Made by a program: the position numbers and the translations under genes. A DNA stretch of 56,997 nucleotides from positions 1 through 56,997 of the forward strand of contig CADCKR010000004.1 in assembly GCA_902802105.1 (NCBI GenBank), read 5' to 3'. Shown one piece after another: positions 7,390-14,523 of this stretch. Below the pieces are notes generated by a model. That model had not been told where the DNA came from, ran no database searches, and saw only the letters and a list, made by a program, of their open reading frames with translations. The stretch's first letter is position 1; each line of letters starts with the position of its first letter. Source of the stretch: an uncultured Ruminococcus sp. (GTDB taxonomy: Bacteria > Bacillota > Clostridia > Oscillospirales > Acutalibacteraceae).

Positions 7390-7911
7390 ATGGGATTCTT
7401 CTCTAAGCTGTTCGGCGCTGCAAACGAACAGATCGCAAGAAATATCGCAAATGATGCAGCAAAAAAGCTCCAGGGTAATTTTCAGAACAACACTCAGCCT
7501 TCCGTGCAGCCTTCCGCGCAGCCTGCTCCGGCAAAAGCTGCCGCACAAAATACTGTGCCGACAGGACCGTCGGGCTTTTCATGGGGTCCTGTAATGCCTG
7601 ATGAGGAAAATCAATATAACTTCAACGGTACATATCTGCAATACTTTGACAGCATCTTCCTCAGCGAGTTTTCCGATTATGATATAAAGCTTGATTACGG
7701 AAAATATACCCGTATGCCGTATTTCTCATTTTTCAGGAACGGAAAATGCGCTCTTGTGGTAGAGCTTTTCTCGAAAAAGAGCGCCGCAAAAAAGATGAGA
7801 AACGACTGCCGGAAAGCAGGCATTCCCTACCTTCGCTACTACATAGACGTTGAGGGCTGGTGGAACACAAAAAAGTATGTCATTCAGCGCACAAGGAATG
7901 CGCTCTCCTGA
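7390..7911 (+). CDS. Unrecognised 173-aa protein upstream of the reverse transcriptase
   Basis: The gene has a strong ribosome site (AAGGAGG) and its own promoter, so it is likely real. The N-terminus (MGFFSKLFGAANEQ) is amphipathic. Residues about 30-60 are a Q/P/A-rich linker with SVQPSAQPAPAK repeats. Residues about 75-170 form a compact domain with an alternating hydrophobic pattern, including ALVVELFSKKSAAKKMRNDC and AGIPYLRYYIDVEGWW. The order acidic strand, then VVELFSKK, then a helix and GIPYL is reminiscent of PD-(D/E)XK-like folds, but I cannot show a full active site. The function is unknown. No terminator separates it cleanly from the reverse transcriptase region. Confidence 0.75.
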   Translation: MGFFSKLFGAANEQIARNIANDAAKKLQGNFQNNTQPSVQPSAQPAPAKAAAQNTVPTGPSGFSWGPVMPDEENQYNFNGTYLQYFDSIFLSEFSDYDIKLDYGKYTRMPYFSFFRNGKCALVVELFSKKSAAKKMRNDCRKAGIPYLRYYIDVEGWWNTKKYVIQRTRNALS

Positions 7912-7937
7912 TATTGTCCAAAAAACGGAATAAAACT

Positions 7938-8080
7938 AAAAAAAGCAGAAAGAGAACGCTTTGCGCCTGCGGCAGATCCGGCACGGTACATCACAGCGCT
8001 TCGCAGGCAGCCGAACCGTGTACGATCCTGTATATCCAAGAATTTTCTTGGATTTAACGATTTCTCTTTCTGTTTTTTAT
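7938..8080 (+). ncRNA. Candidate structured RNA directly upstream of the reverse transcriptase
   Basis: A 17-bp stem encloses about 105 bases: 7940-7956 pairs with 8062-8078, all Watson-Crick except one G-U. Inside are a 9-bp inverted repeat (ATCCAAGAA 8034-8042 with TTCTTGGAT 8045-8053), CGC-TTT-GCG (7957-7965), GCG-CTT-CGC (7996-8004), a GCCTGCG/CGCAGGC pairing (7965-7971 with 8002-8008), and CACGGT/ACCGTG (7982-7987 with 8015-8020); the last two interleave, so they are alternatives or a pseudoknot. The 3' arm runs into a T-rich tract. It ends 36 bases before the RT start codon. It could instead be a 5' leader or an attenuating terminator. Confidence 0.45.
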
Positions 8081-8114
8081 TTTCGGCAGCATCTGACCAA
8101 GGAGGTGGATTTTT

Positions 8115-9314
8115 ATGTCTTTGCTTGATCTGCTATCGGATGAGAAAACATGGAGCAGGTTTTATGATTATAAAACATCGCTGATAAGTGCTCCGGGCTT
8201 TGAAAAGGAATTGAAAAATTTTATCAGCAGCAAAAATTACCTGAATGTATATCACAAAATAAAAAAGTGCGGACCCTTTCCCCTGCCTTCGCGCTCTGTA
8301 ATAAACAAGGGCAGCAGCAATAAAAAGCGTGTGGTCTATACTTATCCTTATGATGAAAACATGGTGCTTAAACTGTTGACGCACCTGATACTCAGAAAAT
8401 ACGATCATCTTTTCAGCGATAAGCTTTATTCATTCAGGCCTGCACGATGCGCAAAGGATGCAGTACGCAGATTTGTCAGCGACCCGACAATAAAAAGCTC
8501 CTTCTTTTATAGATCCGATATCAGCAATTATTTCAATTCTATACCTGTTTCACAGCTCACTCCGATGATAAAGGAGGTTATGGCCGACGATCCTGAGCTT
8601 TGCAGCTTTCTATGCGCCCTGCTTGAAGAAAAGAACGTCATCGACAGAGGCGCTGTCATTGAGGACGAAAAGGGCATCATGGCAGGAACGCCGATATCTT
8701 CATTTTATGCCAACCTTTACCTCAGAGAGCTTGATAAATGGTTCAGTGACAGAAATATCACATACGCAAGGTACTCTGATGATATTATCGTATTTTCTCA
8801 AAATGAAGAAAGCATACAGGAATATGCCGGATATATAAGATCGTATCTTGACAGCTGCGGGCTTGGCATGAACCCTGAAAAAGAGGTTTTCGGCAAGCCG
8901 GGAGACGGCTGGACTTATTTAGGCTTCTCCTGCCGCAGCGGAGTTGTTGATATTGCGCCGGTAACAGTAAAAAAGATCAAGGCAAAGATGCGCCGTAAGG
9001 CAAGAGCCCTGAAACGCTGGCAGTTAAGAAACGGGCTTGAGGGCGAAAACGCCGCTGCCGCATTTATCAGGATATTCAATAAAAAGCTGCTCGAAAGTCC
9101 TGATGACAATGAGCTTTCCTGGAGCTTCTGGTTCTTCCCCGTTATCAACACAGCCGACAGCCTACTGACGATAGATCATTATGCGCAGGAATGTATACGT
9201 TACCTTGTAAGCGGAACACGGACCAAAGCAAGGTTCAATGTGCGCTACGATGATATGAAACGTCTGGGATACAGAAATATCGTGCATGAATATTACAGCT
9301 TTACAAAAAAGTAA
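8115..9314 (+). CDS. Stand-alone reverse transcriptase, group II-like or unclassified
   Basis: A 399-residue RNA-directed DNA polymerase. Visible motifs in order: LYSFRPARCAKDAV (RT2-like), RSDISNYFNSIP (RT3, catalytic Asp135), GIMAGTPISSFYANLYLRELD (RT4-like, given here as GIMAGTPISS and FYANLYLRELD), ARYSDDIIVFS (RT5, Asp222-Asp223, with Ser where most have Ala), LGMNPEKE (RT6) and WTYLGFSCR (RT7). The C-terminal 120 residues are a basic helical region that could be a thumb. I see no HNH endonuclease, no fused effector, no group II ribozyme domain V downstream, and no retron VTG or NAxxH motif. AAGGAGGTGG precedes the ATG, and a strong terminator follows. Its partner is probably the structured segment at 7938-8080. 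Confidence 0.88.
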   Translation: MSLLDLLSDEKTWSRFYDYKTSLISAPGFEKELKNFISSKNYLNVYHKIKKCGPFPLPSRSVINKGSSNKKRVVYTYPYDENMVLKLLTHLILRKYDHLFSDKLYSFRPARCAKDAVRRFVSDPTIKSSFFYRSDISNYFNSIPVSQLTPMIKEVMADDPELCSFLCALLEEKNVIDRGAVIEDEKGIMAGTPISSFYANLYLRELDKWFSDRNITYARYSDDIIVFSQNEESIQEYAGYIRSYLDSCGLGMNPEKEVFGKPGDGWTYLGFSCRSGVVDIAPVTVKKIKAKMRRKARALKRWQLRNGLEGENAAAAFIRIFNKKLLESPDDNELSWSFWFFPVINTADSLLTIDHYAQECIRYLVSGTRTKARFNVRYDDMKRLGYRNIVHEYYSFTKK

Positions 9315-9370
9315 AAAAGGCCTTGCAGCCGTCAGAAAACAAGCTGACAGCTGTAAGGCCTTTTGCTTTA
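9313..9370. terminator. Bidirectional terminator between the RT gene and the VanZ-like gene
   Basis: AAAAGGCCTTGCAGC (9315-9329) pairs with GCTGTAAGGCCTTTT (9350-9364), 15 bp with one G-U, plus an inner GTCAG/CTGAC stem. An A tract on one side and a T tract on the other allow use in both directions. Confidence 0.9.
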
Positions 9371-9374
9371 CAGC

Positions 9375-9902
9375 TTATTTTTTGTTTTTCATTATCAAAC
9401 ACTTTATCTTCCAGCACGCAAGATAGATAAGGCTGCCGATGATCCCACCCGAAGTATTGTATACAAGATCGGAAAACTGGAATGTTCCCAGGCAAAAAAG
9501 CAGCTGTGAGAATTCGATCAGAACCGAAAACAACATTGCAGCTATAACGCTGACAAAGAACGACCGGAATATACCCTTCCTGCTCCTTCTTGTATTAAGG
9601 TACCACAAGAACAGAAAAGAAAACGGCACAAAAAGAATGATATTCTCCAAGCCATAAGAAGAAACAACTGACTTTCCAGAAATATTATATAACGCCCAAT
9701 CGCCGAAAACATTCTGTAAGGGATTAGTGAACAATCCCCTGCCCAACAATGTGCGGAAGCCTATCATAGCACAGTAGAATACCAGAAAGAAAAGCAGTCT
9801 GAAATCGAATGAGCTTTTGAAGGATGAGTCCCAGAGTTTGAGCGTCTGTCTTATCCCGATACCGGAGCTGTTATTTTTTATTACAAAAAGATAGCATATC
9901 AT
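9375..9902 (-). CDS. VanZ-like membrane protein, probably missing its N-terminus
   Basis: A 175-residue polytopic protein of the VanZ family. The family core is visible: NIILFVPFSFLFLWYL, then FSVLIEFSQLLF and SDLVYNTSGGIIGSLIYL. Members are linked to teicoplanin tolerance or cell-surface lipids, but most are uncharacterised. The ATG at 9900-9902 has no ribosome site. The frame stays open upstream and encodes a hydrophobic stretch (LSIFFVCLIFAFII), while a start codon and further matching sequence lie in another frame, so the gene looks frameshifted (see 9920-10012). It is convergent with the RT gene. Confidence 0.75.
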   Translation of the reverse strand: MICYLFVIKNNSSGIGIRQTLKLWDSSFKSSFDFRLLFFLVFYCAMIGFRTLLGRGLFTNPLQNVFGDWALYNISGKSVVSSYGLENIILFVPFSFLFLWYLNTRRSRKGIFRSFFVSVIAAMLFSVLIEFSQLLFCLGTFQFSDLVYNTSGGIIGSLIYLACWKIKCLIMKNKK

Positions 9903-9919
9903 TATTATGAATGCAAAAA

Positions 9920-10012
9920 TCAGACAAACAAAAAATATTGATAAAGTGCAGTCAATACACTTTTGGCAACACTTAAAAATATATTCAGAATGATCACTCC
10001 ATTATAAAGCAT
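9920..10012 (-). pseudogene. Possible frameshifted N-terminal part of the VanZ-like gene
   Basis: Read leftward from ATG 10012 (or GTG 9997) a short frame encodes a hydrophobic helix (VIILNIFLSVAKSVLTALYQ) and stops at 9920. A -1 shift at the six-T run just before that stop joins it smoothly to the VanZ frame, giving YQYF followed by FVCLIFAFIIMICYLF, a full first membrane helix. This may be a true mutation, an assembly error in a homopolymer, or slippage. Confidence 0.45.
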
Positions 10013-10080
10013 TGAAAAACGCAGCAACGCTATTATACAAGATTTTTCTGATACTTTCAAGCAATAATGCAAATATTCCA

Positions 10081-10123
10081 CGGAAATCAATTTTGTCCGG
10101 CAGGTTACACAGGGGAAACCCAG
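10081..10123 (-). repeat. Dispersed ~45-bp intergenic repeat, copy 1
   Basis: On the minus strand this reads GGGTTTCCCCTGTGTAACC, then TGCCGGACAAAATTGATTTC. Close copies lie at 42601-42640 and 42641-42668 (minus) and 52747-52791 (plus). All are in spacers. It carries no coding signal. Confidence 0.7.
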
Positions 10124-10190
10124 CATGAAACCTCTGGATCTCTATATATTTGTGAGCCTGAAAATTGATCTCCGTACAATATTATGAATA

Positions 10191-10232
10191 ACAAAAATAG
10201 GGTATGCTCCTTTTTTTGAGAACATACCCGTC
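10191..10232 (-). terminator. Terminator of the fhs-tsaE-tsaB-rpiB operon
   Basis: GGGTATG (10200-10206) pairs with CATACCC (10223-10229); on the minus strand a TATTTTTG tail follows. It lies about 30 bases past the rpiB stop. Confidence 0.8.
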
Positions 10233-10260
10233 TTGTTTCTGTGTCAAGCTAAAATACCTG

Positions 10261-10713
10261 TCAGGAAATATCCTTGCCTTCCTCGATATCTGTGAGCAGA
10301 GCAACACGCCTTTCGTGTCTGCCGCCTTCAAAACCGGTGGAAATAAAGATATCAACAAGCTTGTTTGCAAGCTCCGCTGAAACGACATTCTGCCCCATGC
10401 ATATCACGTTTGCGTTGTTGTGCCTCCGGGTCATTTCGGCAAGCATCTCGTTTGTACATACTGCGGCACGAATACCCTTTACCTTGTTGGCAGCCATTGA
10501 TACGCCCAAGCCTGTGGTGCAGCAGATCACGCCGAAGTCAAATTTCTTGTCTGCGACTGCCTTTGCTGCCTTGTATGCAAATTTTGGATAATCAACGGAT
10601 TCCTTTGAATAGCAGCCGAAATCCTCGTATTCTATTCCTTTTTCTTCAAGATGCTTCTTTATGGATTCTTTCAGCTCAAATGCACCATGATCGGCCGCAA
10701 GTGCTAATTTCAT
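10261..10713 (-). CDS. rpiB: Ribose 5-phosphate isomerase B
   Basis: A 150-residue RpiB/LacAB-family sugar-phosphate isomerase that interconverts ribulose 5-phosphate and ribose 5-phosphate in the non-oxidative pentose phosphate pathway. The start MKLALAADHGAFELKE gives the family DH motif, GVSMAANKVKGIRA follows the active-site loop, and RRHNNANVICMG is diagnostic. The loop reads CCTTGLG where most members have CGTGIG; the cysteine and threonine are kept. It is the last gene of the fhs-tsaE-tsaB-rpiB operon. AAGGAGA precedes the ATG. Confidence 0.94.
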   Translation of the reverse strand: MKLALAADHGAFELKESIKKHLEEKGIEYEDFGCYSKESVDYPKFAYKAAKAVADKKFDFGVICCTTGLGVSMAANKVKGIRAAVCTNEMLAEMTRRHNNANVICMGQNVVSAELANKLVDIFISTGFEGGRHERRVALLTDIEEGKDIS

Positions 10714-10732
10714 ACAATGATCTCCTTTTCTT

Positions 10733-11449
10733 TCAGTCAGTACCGCTGTTTTTCTGCTTTGCTTTCAGCTCACGCTCAGCCTGCGGCACTCTCAGGTATA
10801 TCGGCATAAGCTCGTCAGAGCTGCAAAGCCTGTTTTCCTCAGCCATTTTCTCCGCAGCCATAGCCGTGCCATAAGCGTGCTGATAGCGGATATTCATCGG
10901 TACAAGCTCCATCAAGGGATATTCCGCGCCAAAAGCATTATAGCAAAGCTCTGCACCGTCACCGACAAGATAAATACTGTTTTCCTCGTAGTAACCGAGC
11001 TCTTTGTTCAGGTCTTCAATGCTTATCGCCCTGTCCTCGGTAATGCGCTGGAGCTTTCCGTCATCAAGCATAAACAGTGCATTATATACCTGAGAACAAC
11101 GGGCGTCCATAGCAGCGCAGACTATTCCGTCCCTGTAGGGCATTGAATAGGCCATTGCTTCAAGCGTTGATACAGCTGCACAGGGCTTTGAAAGCGGCAA
11201 GGTAATCCCCTTTACAGACGAAACACCTATGCGCACACCCGTAAATGAGCCGGGGCCTGCATCAACAGCAAAAAGGTCAATGTCATCTATCTTCGTATTT
11301 GTCATTTTCAGAAGCTCGTCCACTATCGGCATAAGGGTCTGGCTGTGGGTAGTCTTTACGTTCAGAAAAAATTCACCCTCCAGAAAGCCGTCATTCACCA
11401 AAGCTGCCGAAACAGGCGAAGCTGTGGTATCTATTGCAAGTATCCTCAT
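10733..11449 (-). CDS. tsaB: tRNA threonylcarbamoyladenosine biosynthesis protein TsaB
   Basis: A 238-residue ASKHA-fold protein that works with TsaD and TsaE to place the t6A modification at position 37 of ANN-decoding tRNAs. The opening MRILAIDTTASPVSAALV and the DAGPGSFTGVRIG and SVKGI motifs are typical. It overlaps tsaE by 4 bases (ATGA), so translation is coupled. tsaD is not in the window. Confidence 0.95.
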   Translation of the reverse strand: MRILAIDTTASPVSAALVNDGFLEGEFFLNVKTTHSQTLMPIVDELLKMTNTKIDDIDLFAVDAGPGSFTGVRIGVSSVKGITLPLSKPCAAVSTLEAMAYSMPYRDGIVCAAMDARCSQVYNALFMLDDGKLQRITEDRAISIEDLNKELGYYEENSIYLVGDGAELCYNAFGAEYPLMELVPMNIRYQHAYGTAMAAEKMAEENRLCSSDELMPIYLRVPQAERELKAKQKNSGTD

Positions 11450-11886
11450 AGCTTTTCGGCTCCTTCTATAGTTATTTCACGCTCATTGTCCGAAATGCGC
11501 TCTATTTTTATGTTTATGCGCTTCTCCGGCAGAAACTCCTCTATGTTCTCGCTCCACTCAATTATCATAATGCCCTGATCCTGATAATCGTAAAAGCCTG
11601 TTGAGTACAGATCGTCATAGCTGCCGATGCGGTACATATCAAAATGATACAGCATGAACCTGCCCTCATACTCATGCACAAGGGCAAAGGTCGGGCTTGA
11701 AACGCCGTCATTTATGCCAAGCCCGCGCGCAAGCCCGCGTGTGAATGCGGTCTTGCCTGCGCCAAGTCCGCCGAACATAGCTATTATCTCGGTGCCCTTC
11801 AGGGTAGCTGCAAGCCTTTCGGCTATCTGCTCAGTCTGCTGCTCGCTTTTGCTGTGAAGCTTCTGCAAAATACATTTCTCTCCCAT
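11446..11886 (-). CDS. tsaE: tRNA threonylcarbamoyladenosine biosynthesis ATPase TsaE
   Basis: A 146-residue P-loop ATPase of the t6A pathway. Walker A is GGLGAGKTAF, and SSPTFALVHEYEG and FDMYRI are family signatures (the aspartate-tyrosine segment binds the TsaB-TsaD complex). Its start overlaps the fhs stop by one base, and its stop overlaps the tsaB start, making a tight operon. Confidence 0.95.
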   Translation of the reverse strand: MGEKCILQKLHSKSEQQTEQIAERLAATLKGTEIIAMFGGLGAGKTAFTRGLARGLGINDGVSSPTFALVHEYEGRFMLYHFDMYRIGSYDDLYSTGFYDYQDQGIMIIEWSENIEEFLPEKRINIKIERISDNEREITIEGAEKL

Positions 11887-13553
11887 CAGAAAAGACCTGT
11901 TATCCTGCCGTCAGCGTCTACGTCTATCTTTTCGGCTGCCGGTACCTTTGGCAGGCCGGGCATAGTCATAATATCGCCTGTATAGACGACTACGAAGCCG
12001 GCGCCGTTCGAGAGCCTTACGTCACGGACAGTAATATTGAAGTTCTTTGGTCTGCCAAGAAGTGAAGGATCGTCCGAAAGCGAATACTGCGTCTTTGCAA
12101 CGCATACGGGCAGAGCATCGGCGCCAAGCTTTTCGATCTCGGCAATAGCCTTTTCTGCGGCGGTCGTATAGATAACGCCGTCGGCGCCGTATATCCCGCC
12201 TGCGATAGCAGCGACCTTTTCCTTTATCGGAAGATCAAGAGAATAGAGCGGCTTGAAGTCCGAACCCTTCTCGCAGGCTGCGACTACCTTTTCGGCAAGC
12301 TCCCTGCCGCCTTCGCCGCCCTTTGCAAATACCTCTGAAAGCGCAAAGTCAGCTCCAAGGCCCGTGCAGTAGCTTTTTATGAAATCAAGCTCCGCATCTG
12401 TGTCAGCGCCGAAGCGGTTGATCGCAACAACTACCGGAACGCCGTATTTATGCATATTTTCAATATGCGCGCCAAGGTTTACGATACCTCTTTCAAGGGC
12501 TGCAAGGTCCTCATGCCCAAGCTCGGCCTTTGGTACACCGCCATTGTATTTGAGAGCGCGTACAGTAGCAACAAGAACAACAGCGCTCGGTTTAAGTCCT
12601 GCCTTGCGGCACTTTATGTCAAAGAATTTTTCAGCTCCAAGGTCAGAACCGAAGCCTGCCTCGGTAACAAGATAATCCGCAAGTTTCAGGCCAAGCTTTG
12701 TTGCTCTGACAGAATTGCATCCGTGAGCGATATTTGCAAAGGGTCCTCCGTGCATGATAGCAGGAGTTCCTTCAAGTGTCTGAACAAGGTTAGGCTTTAT
12801 CGCATCTCTGAGAAGAGCTGCCATTGCGCCGTTTGCTTTAAGGTCACGGGCATATACCGGCTTGCCTTCAAAGGTATATGCAACAAGAATGCTGCCAAGT
12901 CTTTCTTTCAGGTCGGTAATGTCCGAAGCAAGGCAAAGGATAGCCATTACCTCGCTTGCAACGGTGATGATAAAGCCGTCCTCACGCGGTACGCCGTTTA
13001 CCCTGCCGCCAAGACCTGCAACGATGTTTCTCAGCTCTCTGTCGTTCATATCAAGACAGCGCTTTATGAGTATCTTCTTGACATCTATGCCAAGTGAGTT
13101 GCCCTGCTGGATATGGTTGTCAAGCATAGCGCAGAGCAGGTTGTTTGCGGCCGTGATAGCGTGCATATCGCCCGTGAAATGCAGGTTTATGTCCTCCATC
13201 GGCACGACCTGGGCATATCCGCCGCCGGCTGCGCCGCCCTTTACGCCGAATACCGGTCCGAGTGAAGGCTCACGGAGCGCTATCATGGTCTTTTTGCCTA
13301 TGAGTGAAAGTGCGTCTCCAAGGCCTACAGATGTAGTCGTCTTGCCCTCGCCGGCAGGAGTGGGGTTGATCGCAGTTACAAGTATGAGCCTGCCGTCCTT
13401 CCCTGCTGATCTTTCCTTGATAAGTCTCTCGGAAAGCTTTGCCTTGTATCTGCCGTAGTATTCAAGGTCATCCTCATCAATGCCGAGCTTGCGGGCAATA
13501 TTTACGATGGGCTGCACCTGAGCGTTCTGAGCGATCTCAATATCCGAAAGCAT
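11886..13553 (-). CDS. fhs: Formate--tetrahydrofolate ligase
   Basis: A 555-residue cytosolic enzyme that makes 10-formyl-THF from formate, THF and ATP, feeding purine and formyl-Met-tRNA synthesis or the methyl branch of acetogenesis. The P-loop [10 protein letters not shown] is seen at about residues 66-75, and length and the many conserved blocks ([31 protein letters not shown]) match. No folD or other Wood-Ljungdahl genes flank it, so a one-carbon supply role is likelier than acetogenesis. It is the first gene of an operon with tsaE, tsaB and rpiB. Confidence 0.97.
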   Translation of the reverse strand: MLSDIEIAQNAQVQPIVNIARKLGIDEDDLEYYGRYKAKLSERLIKERSAGKDGRLILVTAINPTPAGEGKTTTSVGLGDALSLIGKKTMIALREPSLGPVFGVKGGAAGGGYAQVVPMEDINLHFTGDMHAITAANNLLCAMLDNHIQQGNSLGIDVKKILIKRCLDMNDRELRNIVAGLGGRVNGVPREDGFIITVASEVMAILCLASDITDLKERLGSILVAYTFEGKPVYARDLKANGAMAALLRDAIKPNLVQTLEGTPAIMHGGPFANIAHGCNSVRATKLGLKLADYLVTEAGFGSDLGAEKFFDIKCRKAGLKPSAVVLVATVRALKYNGGVPKAELGHEDLAALERGIVNLGAHIENMHKYGVPVVVAINRFGADTDAELDFIKSYCTGLGADFALSEVFAKGGEGGRELAEKVVAACEKGSDFKPLYSLDLPIKEKVAAIAGGIYGADGVIYTTAAEKAIAEIEKLGADALPVCVAKTQYSLSDDPSLLGRPKNFNITVRDVRLSNGAGFVVVYTGDIMTMPGLPKVPAAEKIDVDADGRITGLF

Positions 13554-13632
13554 TGTTTATCTCTCCTTCTGAAATCCTTTTTCATGATTTATTCTACGGG
13601 CACAGAAGCTTCTGCTTGTCCGTATTTCTGCT

Positions 13633-13661
13633 ATTATAGCACAGATCTGCGGTTTGCACAA
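13633..13661 (-). promoter_or_regulatory. Probable promoter of the fhs operon
   Basis: Read leftward: TTGTGC (13656-13661), a 17-base spacer and a perfect TATAAT (13633-13638). The leader of about 70 bases holds an AGAAGCTTCT palindrome. Confidence 0.5.
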
Positions 13662-13724
13662 TACAAACATGAGATTTCTTTTGCTGTAAAATGAAAAAAT
13701 ACTTATCATAATCAAAAAAATTAT

Positions 13725-13753
13725 TTGTATAATACGAGCAAACGTGATATAAT
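13725..13753 (+). promoter_or_regulatory. Probable promoter of the smsC-smsB operon
   Basis: TTGTAT (13725-13730), a 17-base spacer and a perfect TATAAT (13748-13753) lie about 45 bases before the smsC start. The -35 is weak. It is divergent from the fhs promoter. Confidence 0.5.
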
Positions 13754-13797
13754 ATATTTTATGTTTGATTATTATTACTCAGAAAAGGATGATAAAA

Positions 13798-14523
13798 TTG
13801 CTAAGGCTGGAAAATATATCCTGGAGCACTCCTGACGGTGCAGGCGTACTCCGTGACCTGGACCTTACTGTACCTGACGGTAAGCTGATAGTTATCACAG
13901 GCCCCAACGGAGGAGGAAAAACAACTCTCGCAAAGATAATCGCAGGCATCTACAAGCAGGACAGCGGCAGGATCTTTCTTAACGATGAGGATATCACCGA
14001 TGCGGACATAACCGAAAGGGCAAGAATGGGAATAAGCTTTGCTTTTCAGCAGCCCGTAAGATTCAAGGGCATAACCGTCCGCAAGCTGATAGAGCTTGCC
14101 GCAGGCGAAAAGCTCCCTCTTGACAAAATATGCAGCTATATGAGCAGGGTAGGTCTTTGCGCGGAGGAGTATATCGACCGTGAAGTAAACTCTACTCTTT
14201 CCGGAGGCGAGATCAAGCGCATCGAGATCGCAACAGTGCTTGCAAGGCACTCTACCCTTACAGTCTTTGACGAGCCGGAGGCAGGCATTGACCTGTGGAG
14301 CTTTACCAATCTCATAAAGACCTTTGAGGATATAAGAAAGAGCCTCAACGGCTCGATCATTATCATTTCCCATCAGGAAAGGATACTTCGCATCGCTGAT
14401 GAAATAGTTATCGTTGCAGACGGAAGCATCAAGGCTCAGGGCGATCCTGACAGCATGATGAAGCTGCTTCTGGAAAACAATTCAGTCACAGGTAAATGCT
14501 TCAGGCAGGAGGAGATGTTCTGA
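13798..14523 (+). CDS. smsC: SufC-like ABC ATPase of a minimal SUF (SMS) Fe-S system
   Basis: A 241-residue soluble ABC ATPase that should power Fe-S cluster assembly on its SufB/D-like partner. Walker A is GPNGGGKTT, the signature is LSGGEIKRIEIA, and Walker B is STLTVFDEPEAGID, with His in IIISHQE. There is no permease gene; the next gene is a SufB/D-like protein, which fits the two-gene SUF-like minimal system. I chose the TTG at 13798 because AAAAGGA lies 8-10 bases upstream; an ATG at 13789 and a TTG at 13765 are in frame alternatives but are badly placed for that site. Its stop overlaps the start of smsB. Confidence 0.88.
   Translation: MLRLENISWSTPDGAGVLRDLDLTVPDGKLIVITGPNGGGKTTLAKIIAGIYKQDSGRIFLNDEDITDADITERARMGISFAFQQPVRFKGITVRKLIELAAGEKLPLDKICSYMSRVGLCAEEYIDREVNSTLSGGEIKRIEIATVLARHSTLTVFDEPEAGIDLWSFTNLIKTFEDIRKSLNGSIIIISHQERILRIADEIVIVADGSIKAQGDPDSMMKLLLENNSVTGKCFRQEEMF

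Noticed and set aside
7860-8057. 65-codon open frame across the structured segment
   Set aside because: It starts inside the upstream gene, lacks a ribosome site, and its product is lysine/serine filler; the segment is better explained by base pairing.
7938-9314. Classical retron
   Set aside because: The RNA layout is similar, but the RT lacks the NAxxH and VTG motifs I would expect. It is kept as an open candidate system, not called a retron.
7938-9370. Group II intron encoding the reverse transcriptase
   Set aside because: No domain V/VI-like hairpin is seen before the terminator at 9315, no GUGYG-type 5' boundary was found, and there is no HNH domain.
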